From NCBI GenBank assembly GCA_003117195.1, contig BDSI01000068.1, positions 616,970 to 680,969 on the forward strand: DNA of 64,000 nucleotides. The letters run 5' to 3'. This DNA is from Eudorina sp. 2006-703-Eu-15. Taxonomy: Eukaryota; Chlorophyta; Chlorophyceae; Chlamydomonadales; Volvocaceae. The position numbers were made by a program, and so were the translations under genes. Shown here piece by piece: positions 1 through 11,100 of the stretch (its first letter is position 1; every line of letters starts with the position of its first letter). Below the pieces are notes generated by a model. That model made no database searches. It was not told the DNA's origin and saw only the letters and a program-made list of their open reading frames with translations.

Positions 1-177
1 ACGGACGGACGGACGGGGGTGCACAAGCGCGGCGGCCACTGCCGCCCACCGAGTACGACATGATGGGCTATTTGTGGGGGGCCTGATATCGTACATACAC
101 GTCGTGTACCGTGGCAGATAGCAGGGCGCGCAGTCGCAGGGGCCCACACATCGAGCTTCGATCCCCCTGCCCCTGCC

Positions 178-205
178 CCCCGGGTTTATTTGTTTTTTCA
201 ATGCC
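178..205. repeat. Copy of A-rich dispersed repeat (short)
   Basis: On the minus strand this reads TTGAAAAAACAAATAAACCC, matching the A-rich half of the dispersed repeat at 644-704 and 63925-63984. It lies in non-coding sequence left of the last PB1 exon that could be placed. Confidence 0.35.
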
Positions 206-643
206 CCTCCCCATCCCCCTCGACCTTCGATCCCCTGCTCCCCGATGTGCGCCCTCCCTCGACACCGGCGGTGCTGCCCCCCACCGCGGCACCCGTTCCC
301 GGCCGTGGGGGCTATCGACCTATCACCACTCCCGCCCTGGAGCGCCCGCCTAACCATAGAGCGCCCGCCCACCTCGCTCGACGCCCGGACCCGGCCCTTA
401 CAGCCCGCGAAGATGCTGTCCCTGCGGGGATCCAGCATCCAGGTCGGGTGGTTGGGGCGGACAGGCAGCCGCGGGTCGGGCAGGTGGGGCAGGTGGGCCG
501 GGCAGGCAGGCAGACAGGGCGAGGCCGCCGAGCCGGGCAGGCAGGCAGACAGGGCGAGGGCTGAACACGAAATAATTGAAAGACCTACTGGCGCTGTGCT
601 GCTGCCAAAAAGGAGGTCCTGGCAGGCAGCCAAGGGCGGGGCT

Positions 644-704
644 AAATTGAAAAAAGAAATAAACCCAAAGAACGAACCCGGGCATACCCAACATAACCAA
701 GGGG
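644..704. repeat. Dispersed intronic repeat, copy 1
   Basis: This roughly 60-bp stretch has an A-rich tract (AATTGAAAAAAGAAATAAAC) followed by GAACCCGGGCATACCCAA. It is nearly the same as 63925-63984 at the other end of the window, and shares the core RCCCRGRCAYACCCA with copies at 1311-1361, 44766-44825 and 62944-62996. It is probably in an intron of the PB1 gene. Confidence 0.6.
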
Positions 705-997
705 GGGCGGGAGGCGTCGGCCCGCGCCAGCCCCCCTGCACTACATGGGTTGTGGTGGCGGGCGGTGGCGGGCGGCATCGGTGGGCCCTATGGCTGACAG
801 GCCGATAATACTGATCGGGGCGCCACCACAGTCGGGGCGTGCGCGGCGGCCCCCCGGCTGTTGTTGGGTGTTTGCACAGTCCACAACGATGCCAGCCAAC
901 GATGTCGCGCAGCATGCCGCACAGCACCCGATCGACGAAGCAACCGCCGTACCGTGCCATACGTTGCTGTACCGTGTCGTACGTTGTCGTACCGTAC

Positions 998-1796
998 CTG
1001 AGGGTGATGAAGCAGTCGCTCTCTTCCACCGCCACCAGCCGCGTCTCCCCGCCCGTGTAGTCCCAGTGGCCTGGGCGGGCGGCGGGCCGGGGGGGCGAGA
1101 GCGGCGGGGGGCGGCAGGGGGTGGTGGGATTTAATATGACAACAGACCCGACCCGCCCAGCCCGGCGACAAATGCTTGCCGTGGGATGTCGGGAAAGACG
1201 AAGGGGAATACTACGCGAGATGGTCCAGTCTTGGTTGAGGAATATGGGGTCTTTAGGTGTAGGGTAGGTAGCAAGGTACGGGTTTTGGGGTCAAACCCGC
1301 ACCTTGGGGTCACCAACTTTGTCGCCGGGCTGGGTGTGTCTGGGCTGTTTTCCTTTCAAATCGCCCCTCCCCCCCCCCCTTGAGCTGCACTTCACACCCC
1401 CACTGGTTACCTCCCGACTCCCGACCCGTGGCGTGTTCCCCCCTCACTGTGTCAACGCACACGCACAAACTCGCCCCCGGGTCCGGGCTATCCAGTACGA
1501 CTGTCGTACCCGTGGTCCTGCACGCGCTGAAGGAGCCGCCGTACGACAACAGGACCTTAACCTGCGGGGGGGGGGTTGTGAGGGTGAGGGGGTGGGTGCA
1601 GCCATTGTGGCTATCTTATTTGTCGGAGTATCTACGGCCAGAGATACACCTCGGCTCGGGCGGGTTCCTTTCCTACACACACAGGCCAGTGTCGGCCCGG
1701 CAGATATGTAACGATTCACACAGACACACACACACACAGGTTCTATGGTAAGTATATTGCCACCTGGGATCGGGCGGGCGGGCGGGTTGCAATTCT

Positions 1797-1882
<86 letters not shown>

Positions 1883-2684
1883 TGCAGGCATACGGGCAAA
1901 CCTTTTTGGCGCCACTCGACCCCTCGCATGCCACGCACTCCTGCTCTGCCTGCCTAAGGAACACACACCTTGCGGGGCAGCTGGGGCCGGGCCCCGGCTG
2001 TCGCGGAGGTGCCGCCGCTGCTGACGCCGCCAGACGGCAACAGCAGCACATCGCCGCCGCCGCCGCCACCAAAGCCGCTGATGCCGCCACCGCCGCCGCC
2101 GCCACCAAAGCCGCTGTGGCCGCCGCCGCCGGCTGCGCTTGTGCTACTGCCAAAAGACGGCAGCAGCAGCGGCGGCGGTGAGCCCGTCAGCCCCGATGCC
2201 GCAAGCGCGGCCTGCAGCGCTGCCGACGGCACGGCGGACGACGAAGTCAGGGAGGCCTTACTGAGCGGTGCAGCGCCGCCGCCGCCGCCGCCGGCGAGCC
2301 CGCCAAAACCGAATTGCGACACTGGGCTCATGGACGGCGCCGAGGCTGCCGCGGCGGAGGCTGTAGCAGCCGCTATGGCCTGGTTGTACTGCATCGCGAT
2401 ATGCTCTAGCTGTAGCTGTGCCTGGTTTGCCAGCTGCGAGGGCGGCGGCTGGTGCTGCTGCTGTCGCTGTTGTTGTGGCGCCGCCGCCGCCGCAGCCGCC
2501 GACGCGGTCGGCGGCATCGCAGTAGCAGCACCGCCGGCGGCACCGGCGGCTGCGGCGGCCGGGAGGCCCTCCGACTCGCCTCCGCCACCGCCGCCACCGC
2601 CGCCGCCGCCGCCACCGCTGCCGCCGCCGGACCTCCGATTTCTGTCGGCTGTGGTGGACCGGAGCACGATGCGCGGCAGCGCTG

Positions 2685-2718
<34 letters not shown>

Positions 2719-5700
2719 AGGGGGCTGCTGCTGAGATGGGCCCGCCGGCGGCACTTGCCCAGCGGCGGCACGTCGCTGCTGGTCGATTTGCTGTTGTTGC
2801 AGTTGCTGCTGTTGCAGTTGCTGTTGTTGCTGCTGTTGTTGCTGCTGTTGTTGTTGGGCCTGTAGCTGTTGGGCCGCCAGCAGCTGCTGCCACTGCGCCA
2901 GCGCCGCCGCCGCCACTTGCTGTTCCTGCTGCGCCTGCTGAATCGCGATGGCGGCAGCAGTGGGCGGTACGACGACCAGCGGCGCCGCCGGGGCAGCCGC
3001 GATGACGCCGGCACTCAACGGGCCGCCGCCACCGGCAGCAGCGGCGGCGGTGCCAGCCAGCGGCGGCAAAAGTGCGGGCGTGGCTGCCAGCAGCCCGCCG
3101 GCGGGCGTGACCAGGGTTGTACGACCTGATGGCAACGGCGGCGGCGGCGGCGGCGCCGCCGCCGCCGCCAGCTGCGGTGACGTCAGTCCCAACTGATAGC
3201 CCCCAACCGTCGCCGGAAAGGCAGCGCCGCCGCCGCCGCCGCCGCCGCCGCCGAAACCAGCGCCAGCCGGAGGTGCGGCAGCGGAGGCAGCGGTGGCGGC
3301 GGCTGTGATAGCGCTTATGACCGTTGGCTGTAGCGCAGGGCCCAATCCCAAGCCGGTGGCGGGCAGCGCAACCGGCGGGCCGACGACCGAGCCAGCCAGG
3401 CGGCTGGCCACGGCGGGCATCGCGGCCGTCAGTGCGGCGGCGGTGGTGGCGGCGGGGTACACGGCAGAAGCACCCAGACTACCAGGGATGGCAGTGGCTG
3501 TAGCAGGCGCCAATCCCGGGATGGACCCACGGGTCAGTCCGGATATCGCTCCACCGGGAGGCGCCGCTTGCGGCCAACGGGACGCGGCTGTAGCACCGAC
3601 ATTCGGACCCACGGCCGGCGGCGGCGGCGGTGGCGGCGGCAGCCGCGCCGCCGTCGACGACGCCACCATCGAGCTCGTCGGTGCCGGCACGGCCGCTGGC
3701 GACGTCAGGAGCGCAAACGGTCCCGGAAGCGGAGGCGCGGCGGCGCCGGCGGCGGCGGCGGCAGGGAACGCTGGGGCGCCGCCGGACGGGACGGCTCCCT
3801 GGACAGATGGCCGGACAGCCACAGCTCCGGATCCGGATCTAGATCCAGATCCAGGTCCGGGTCCAGGTCTGGATCTGGGAACTACTCCCCCGGTATCCAT
3901 CAACGCTCGCCCTGGTGGTTTCGGCGCCAGGATCGCGGGGCATGGAATCGTCGCCGTCGGCACCTCCGCTGCTGTCGTACCACCACCTGCGCACGTCGGC
4001 GGCGGCGTCACGGAGCTCAAGATGCCGGCCGGGGGCTGCAGCGCCCCCGGGTCGGGTGCGGCCGCAGGTGCCTTTCCGTCGATCAGCCCGCCGCCGCCGC
4101 CGCCGCCGCGACCTGCGGGTCCGTCCCTCCCCGGCGGCCCCGGCGGCTGGCTGCTGGCGGGCGGCAGCAGGACCTGAGGCGGCGGCGGTGTGCGTGGAGG
4201 TAATGTTGCCGTCGTTGGGCCGCTGGAGACTTCCCACATCGCCCCCAACGTCTGCGGCTGGGGCTGTAGCGGAGGCTGTAGCAAGCGCTGTAGCTGAGGC
4301 TGCAGCTCAGACTGACGCTCGAACTGTAGCTGAGGCTGTAGCTGGGGGCGTAGTTGGGGATGTAGCTGGGGCTGTAGTTGGGGCTGTAGCTGCGGTGCGC
4401 GGAACTGCTCCACGGGCGACGGCGACGATAAGGAGGCGAAGCCCGCAGCTGGTCCTTCCGACGGCGGTCTGACAGCACCTTCTACCGCGGCCGGTGGCGT
4501 TGACGGTGGCTGTGGCCGTAGCGGTTCCGCAGGGTACGACATCATCGTCGTCGCCGCCGCCGGAGGCGGCGGCGGCGGCGGCAGGGGTCCGCCGCCTTCT
4601 GTCTGTCCCGGCCCTGCGAATCCCGGCCCTGCTCCGGCTCCTGCTCCGGCTCCGGCTCCGGCTCCTGCTCCTGCTCCTGCCGCTGCGGCCAGGGCCGCCA
4701 TGACGTCGCCGCCGACCGTGAGGTGCATCTCCCCGTGCAGGTGACCCACCAGCGCGCCGCGAATCACCCCCAGCGGCTGCTGCTGCTGCTGCTGCGGCTG
4801 CTGCTGGGGCTGCGGCTGGGGCTGGGGCTGGGGCTGGGGCTGGGGCTGGGGCTCGGGCTGGGCCTGGGGCTGCCACTGTTGAGGCGGCGGCGGCGGCTGT
4901 GACGGCACCGGTAGCGACAGGGGCGGTGACGTGGGCTGGGATGGCTGAACCGCCGTGGACTGCTCTTGGAGCACATGTTGCTGCTGCAGCTGCTGCGGTG
5001 GCGGTTGCTGGTGGCTGTGGAGCAGCGGCTGTGCCGATGCCGACGACGGGTGCGGCTGCCAATGCTGCGACCCGTGGGGCTGCACCGGCACCGGCGGCGC
5101 GTGCTCGGGCAGGTGCTGCGGATGGGCGCCGGCAGCAGCGCCGCCGCCGGCGGTCGCCGGCGGATAGTACACCGCGGCCGGCGCCGCCATCGCAGCCTCC
5201 AGCGCCCGCTGCGCGCCGACGAGCCGTACGGCAGCTGCCGTACGTACCGCGTCGTCGGCCGCCGCGGCCGCGGCCGGCGGGCTGCCGGCGCCGGGGGGGG
5301 ACGCTTCCGGCGCCCGCGGCGGGGCCGACGTGGGCGGAAGGAAGCTGCCGATGGGCGACCGCGGCGGTGGCGGCGGCGGGGATGGGGCTGTCGGGGGGGT
5401 ATCATCGGGGGTCGCCGGCGGTGCGGGGGACGCGTCCTCGGCGGCGCCGCGGGCTGAGTGGGAGGTGGCGGGGGAGACGGCGGCGGCGGTGGAGGCACTC
5501 CCGGGCAACTGCGCGACGCTGCTGTTGGTCTGCCAGGAGGAGGAGGAGGAGGAGGAGGAGGAGGAGGAGGAGTGCGGGACGGGGTGAGGGGACTCTAGGG
5601 GTGACGCCCTGCCGGCAGCGGGGAGTTGTGGACCGGGCAGTGGGGCCGCGAAGCGGACCGTCCGCCTGTCCGCGTCGCGTTGCTCTAGACAACGCTTTTG

Positions 5701-6178
5701 CAACCCTGACTCGCCCTGGCCTCTTTTTGACAGTTTCGGTTGTACCTATCCGTTCTTGTTGATGCATCTTGTGTACATATCGTCACACGCGCAACATCCC
5801 CAACGTTCGCTCCCCCGCTGCTGTATACTCCAACACAATCTTATCATCGCATGGCCATGATGTAAAAATGATGCATGAGAGGACTGGGTTTGTTACTTGG
5901 GCACCTACCAGCCAGTTCGCGCTTTGGCCCTCCGAGCCGGCTGGAGCAGGGACGCCCGCCAAAGCGGAGCCCTCTTGCTGTTGTTGTTGGTGGTGGTGAT
6001 TGTGCTGCTGATGATGCGGGATTTGCAGCTCGCCGCCGTCCGCGGAGGCGCCCGCGGGCGGCAGCGCGACCTGCGGCGGCCTCGAAAGAAAGGGCGAGGC
6101 CGCTGCGGCTGGGGGACCAGTAACCGCGCCCTGGCTGTCTGCCTGGAATTGCGTCGGTTCCGGTCGCGGTCGCTGCAT
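998..6178 (-). CDS. Gln/Pro/Ala/Gly-rich protein with PB1 domain (partial, runs off left edge)
   Basis: The model starts at the ATG at 6178 (context AAATAAACATG). Exon 1 runs from 6178 to a phase-0 donor at 5909 or 5897. Exon 2 is a huge open stretch from 5715 or 5694 to 1969, about 1249 codons of low complexity with poly-Q, poly-G, poly-A, PQ repeats and a poly-S run near its start. Exon 3 is 1561-1510 and exon 4 is 1070-998. Across the last three exons the phases fit and give PRK-VKVLLSYGGSF, then RTTGHWDYTGGETRL, then VAVEESDCFITL. This is the first half of a PB1 domain, including the conserved Lys of type-B PB1 domains. The rest lies in exons I cannot place (a VYVRYQAP-like stretch near 110-135 is a candidate) or left of the window. 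PB1 domains mediate head-to-tail protein dimerisation. The full protein could be a transcription factor-like or kinase-type PB1 protein, and the sequence does not say which. The junction between exons 1 and 2 is uncertain. Confidence 0.65.
1311..1361. repeat. Dispersed intronic repeat, copy 2
   Basis: Plus-strand sequence GTCGCCGGGCTGGGTGTGTC followed by TGGGCTGTTTTCC. It matches the reverse complement of 62944-62996 almost base for base. A second fragment of the same family (CCCAGCCCGGCGACAAA) sits at about 1156-1172. Both lie between PB1 exons 3 and 4. Confidence 0.6.
1799..1880. repeat. (AC)n microsatellite
   Basis: Pure AC dinucleotide tract of about 41 units inside the intron between the Gln-rich exon and the first PB1 exon. 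Confidence 0.98.
1932..1956. repeat. 25-bp motif shared with 49573-49597
   Basis: CACGCACTCCTG-Y-TCTGCCTGCCTA, 24 of 25 bases identical to an intron of CFAP221. Both copies lie beside AC-rich sequence and in the same orientation relative to their minus-strand host genes. It overlaps the in-frame TAG that would otherwise end the long Gln-rich reading frame, which favours treating this stretch as intron. Confidence 0.6.
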
Positions 6179-8167
6179 GTTTATTTGAAGGTGTGTAATG
6201 CGGCGGAGAGGTCTTCGTGGCGGCCAGGCTCAACAAGCCGGCGCTAGCGCGCTTCTCAGCCCGTAAAACGTCACCTAGCCATCAAACGGACTGGCATTTG
6301 CACCCAAGCTCCAGTCACAACTTTTTTGTGTTTCCAGTGTTGTGGAGATCTCCGCTTTCGACCCGCGCCCACAGCCCTGGCAAAGGGCTTGGTGATTGCG
6401 AACAAAGAAAGGCCCAGATCAGAACCGCGTGGTAATGCTATGTTGAAAGGGAACTACAATAGCGTGGAGCGCGGAATCTAATGTGTTGAAGTTGGTTGCC
6501 GCCATACCAATGTCCGAGTAGGCTACTCCACGCGACCCTCCGATCGATGTGGCGCCACCGGAATCCGCGGAGCAAGGTGAATATGTACTACGGTGTACTT
6601 CTGGACAATCAACTTGACCATGCGACACATATCTCAAACCCGAAATCGGATATCTTTGGAGCCCCGCCGGCTATAAGCGCAACCGACCGCATGCCGCAGT
6701 GACCCACGGGTCGACGACGCCGACGCCGACGACGCAGGCGGCCTGCGTACCGCTGTCGAACGTGACCCGCCGGTCCGCCCCCCCGGCACATCTCGAGCGG
6801 AATCGGGCGGCGCCCCCTTTCAAGTGCGCGGCTACGCAGTCCATGGGGCGCGCAGTCGCTCGACGTTGGCACGCGTTGCTGCATGCCTGCGGGCGGGTGG
6901 GCGACAGACCCCAGAGCCCCTCCCGACGCGTTCGACGCCCGCTGACTTCTGGTATACGTTTCGCGGCCCTTGATTCTGCGGCCCGTCACCATTTACCAGC
7001 CGTCATGTGGTGTTGAATGGGGCCGAGGGTATGTGCACGTTTGCGGGGACGATGCCAACGGACGATGCGGCGGCAGCAGCACATGCGCTATGGCATCAGC
7101 ACCGCCCTGAAGTCGTAGAGCGCAGGGCAATGAACGATTTCGTCGCCGTCTCGCACGGGAGCGGCGCGGGGCCTCTGCTGTGGTGTATACATGTTAGTTA
7201 CGATTGGCTTTGGTGTGAAGTACAGTTGTACATGAACTTTCCTGGTCTGTCCTGGTAATAATCGGTGATCCGTTTCTTTTTGGAGGCTCCGATGCGACAT
7301 TCCGTTCCTTCACAAGCTGCCGGGGCCAGGCAAGCGAGACCACTACAGGCTACATCCCCCGGCAATGCCTTCGTGTTGAAGTCATCTGGGCAGTACACAC
7401 CACAAAAGCCCGCGGCCAACTGACAAAACCGGCGCGGGCGGGCTGACGGCGGACACACCCTGGCGACCCGTTGTCGGCGCCGCGATGCTGTCACCACCAC
7501 GTCCTCCCACGAGAACCCCGAAAGAGCTAACCGCGCTAACTCCCGCCGCGCGGGCACCCTGGGTCACTTGCCCCCAAGCACCTGCAGCAAGCTAACCTTA
7601 GCAACCTCAAAAAGAGGCCCAACCATGGCCAGCCGCCCTGTTGTCGCTTTCCGTGTTCTTTTCACATGACCTCCCCCAATGCCTCCTCAAAAAACAGCAT
7701 CCTTAAAAGACACACACGCATATCCAGGTTGACCACTCACCGGCAAGCAGGTGACCCCTAATAGCTTAAGACGGCGAACTATTAACGCATGTTCCGCCCA
7801 GGGGACGGTGACATGGGGCCGCCGCCGCCGCGTGTCCGTGGCTGTGTACGGCATCGCGGCCGGCAGGCTAGACAGTCCAACCGCAACCCGCCTCCTCCGT
7901 CTTTCTTCCCCCGATCCGAGCCATCACCACCCAGGCCCCCAAGAACAGATCATTCGTGGACCGACCGGGTTCAACGCAGCCACATATCCCCTCAGCCAAG
8001 CACCTACTGCACTTCCCTGTACAACGGTGTGCACCGCCGCAGCTGCCGCTGCTGCCGCAGCCGCACTGCAGGCCAAGCTCTCTTGCAACCAGTGCTGCTG
8101 TCTGGCCCGCACGCACTGCCCGTTCTCTCGCTGTGACCTCCTCTCGGGAAAGGAAGGAGAAAGGGCC
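6179..8167. other. Intergenic, upstream of PB1 gene and downstream of Tudor-SN
   Basis: About 2 kb between the start of the PB1 gene and the stop of Tudor-SN, both on the minus strand. It should hold the PB1 gene promoter and the Tudor-SN 3' UTR. I see no convincing coding sequence. No TGTAA signal was found on the minus strand here. Confidence 0.6.
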
Positions 8168-11100
8168 TCACCGGCGGCCCCCCCGCGGCGCACCGCCGCC
8201 GCGGCCACCCGGGCCGGCGGGCTCCTCGTCGTCCGAGTCGCCCGGGTCGCCGTACATGAACATGCCGCGGTGCGCCTGCCGGGCCTCCTCCTCGTACTCC
8301 TGCATGGCCTGTCGGGTCCGACAGACAGACAAACAGACACACAGACAGTCAGTCAGACGGTTTGTACCTCAATTTCACTTCACAGCGCAGTAAAATCGGT
8401 ACGAGGAAGGAGGGGGGCCGCCCCCGAAGACGATCGGCCTGGTGCGGAGGATGCAGGGACGTGCGAGCCGCATGCGTCAACGGATGCACGTATGCCGGCG
8501 GCAACAGCACAGCGCCATTTGAGCATGGCGTCCGAAACCCAACCTGTTGCCCGCACGTCCCTCCCACGTCCCTTCCACGTCCGGTGCCGCAAGCGCTCGT
8601 GGCCATGTGTGTGTGGAGAGGAACGGCAGCGAATGCGACGCGACGCGACGCCCCGGGACCAACCACCTCGTCGACCGGCCCCGTTCCCGACCCCGGCGGC
8701 CCGCGCCCGCCCTCGGTCGGACCTCCCCCTCCTCCTGCTCCCCCTCCACACACCTGGATGGCCTCCCTTGACGCCGCGTCCTTGACCTTGCGCAGCTTGG
8801 GCAGGCGCGCCAGGCCGGCTGCGTGGGGGAGCACCACACCAAACCACATCAAACCACATCAAACCACATCACGTCACATCATCCGGTGTGGTTACATAAC
8901 AAGGTCCCAAGGCTTCGCACCGCGGCGAAGGCCATGAAGCGCTGGCGGCAGTACCGTGCGGCGGTATATGACCCTCCAGTACTTGATATCTAAAGAACTC
9001 TTGGGGGGCACGGCATGAAGCGAGAGCTGCACGGATGCAGGCAATGCGGCGTGTCGCAGGAAGGCGAGCACCAGCGCCCGTCCGCGCCGACGCAACACCC
9101 CTCCCCTATGCGTCGCATTGCAACGCGCATGCAAGAGTTGCATCGGAGGTCACCCGAGCTGGGGAACCACCGTGCGGCACGGCACGGCACGGCACTGCGC
9201 GGCCCGGCCCGGCCGCTCTCACCCAGCAGCATCTCCACCGCGATGTTGGTGTTGGTCTCCGGCTCCACCAGCACCGCCGTGATCTTGCCGTTGCGCTGCT
9301 TGGGGTGCTTGGCCTTGGGGTCGGCGCGCTCGCGGGCCACGACGTGCGCCAGGAAGGGCCGGCCGCCGCCCAGCAGGGAGGCCAGGCAGGCGCGGGCGTC
9401 CGCCGCCCAGTCGCTGCCCGCCTCTGGGACCTTGACGTAGGCCAGGGAGCAGGCGATGGCCTGGGGCGGCACCGCGGACAGAGCCGCGTCGATGGTGCGG
9501 ACCTGGCGGGAGGGAGGGAAGGGGGAAGGGGGCGACACACAGGTGAGAGGGGAGGCAGCCGGAGCGGGAGCCGAGGTCTACACGTCCGTCAGGGCAGTCA
9601 CGAGGAACACCCGCCGAGGAGGTGTTCTCCTTCGTACACATTTCCTCCGATTGCATTACGGGGGGGGGTATCGATCACATGGGGGTTATATGCGGGTTAT
9701 ATGGTGTACATGGTGTGATGGGTCGTCGGCGTCTCGGCTTCCCCTCCCTTCCCCTGTCGGCGATCATGGGTAGGTGGACGGCGGTGGGACCCCGGAAGGG
9801 GAGTCTCAAAGGATAACGGCGTCCCACGTGTCACCCATTTCCGGAAGGAGGTGCCGTCACGTGGCCTGAGGGAGGTGCCATCACGTGGTGGCACCCAGTC
9901 ACACACGCAACGCCATCCTCCAACGAGGTGCATCCTCCTGCGAACGAGGTGCATCCCCCGCCCGCCCCCCTCCCGCCGCGTCGGCAAGCGCCGCCACTCC
10001 CCCACCGCCCTGCCCACCAGCCCTTGTTGCCGACCGCGCACCTTGTTGCTGTGCACGCGCTCGCGGTTGCCGTAGTCGATGAAGAACACATCGTACATGG
10101 GTTCGGAGCGGTTGACGCGCTCGACGTAACCGCGGTACCAGCAGTTGTCCAGCGAGAACTGCAGCAACCGGATTACGAACAACAACGAACAAATTGAAAC
10201 ATGGAAAATTTTTCACAATCAATTGAGTAACAATCTCGAAAGCGAGCAGGTCCACGCCTGCGTTTCAGGGAGTCGTGGGGCCGGGCAAGGATGCACCCGC
10301 ACCCGCACGGGCCCCTCCACCCCCCGCCCAGCCGCCACGGCTGCGCACCTGCGCCAGGCACAGCTGCCCCGTCTTGAGCTCCGGCGGGATCGGCGACGGC
10401 TCCGACAGGGACGCCGCGGAGAGCTGCTCCGCCAGCCAAGCCACGCGCGGCTCGCCGACCACCTGCACACACCCGCCGGCCACGCGGCCACGAACGCGCT
10501 TGGGACGGAAGCCAAGCCAACTAGCCAGGCGATCGCAGGTACGGCACAGGACCGCCCGGGGGGCATCATCATGGGCTGAAGACGCCCTCTTGCGCCTTCT
10601 TTAGAGCGGTCAGCGCGCGAGGGATTTACAACGCGGGGGTGTGTGACATGAGCGGTTGTCCGTAGGTTGGGGTTTGAGGTTTGCCTTCGGTCACCCCGCC
10701 ATCCGCGCCGCCGCTTCTGATCCCCCGGTGTGGTGTGTACGGCTTGGGTGAAATACGGTAAAGGCATTGGTCCCATGCGAACCCGCTGGTCGAGGCGGGC
10801 CGGGCCCCCGACCACCGGACAGCGGACACCCGCGTAGCTACCTGCACGTAGAACTCGGTCGCGTCCACCACCTCTGTCACCGTCACTGACAGCACTTCCT
10901 GGCTGCGGCCGCCCGCGGCCGCGGAGGGTCGCGGCGCCGCCGATGTGGAGGCGCCCGCGCCGCCCGACGCGGCCGCCGCGAAGCTGCCTGCGGCCGCGCC
11001 GCTGCCGCCCGCGGCAGCGGCGTGGCCGTTGCTCGCGCCGGCGCCGTTGGCCGTCGAGGCGCCCTCGTACCCTTCATCCTCGCCCGCTTCATCGCGGTCC

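Noticed and set aside
4899..5762. Long plus-strand Arg/Ala-rich frames across 2000-5760
   Set aside because: Antisense shadows of the Gln/Gly-rich exon. The minus frame is the longest and splices in phase to a PB1 domain.
7751..8785. 344-codon plus-strand open frame over the 3' end of Tudor-SN
   Set aside because: It is antisense to three verified Tudor-SN exons and their introns, and its composition is that of a GC-rich shadow frame.
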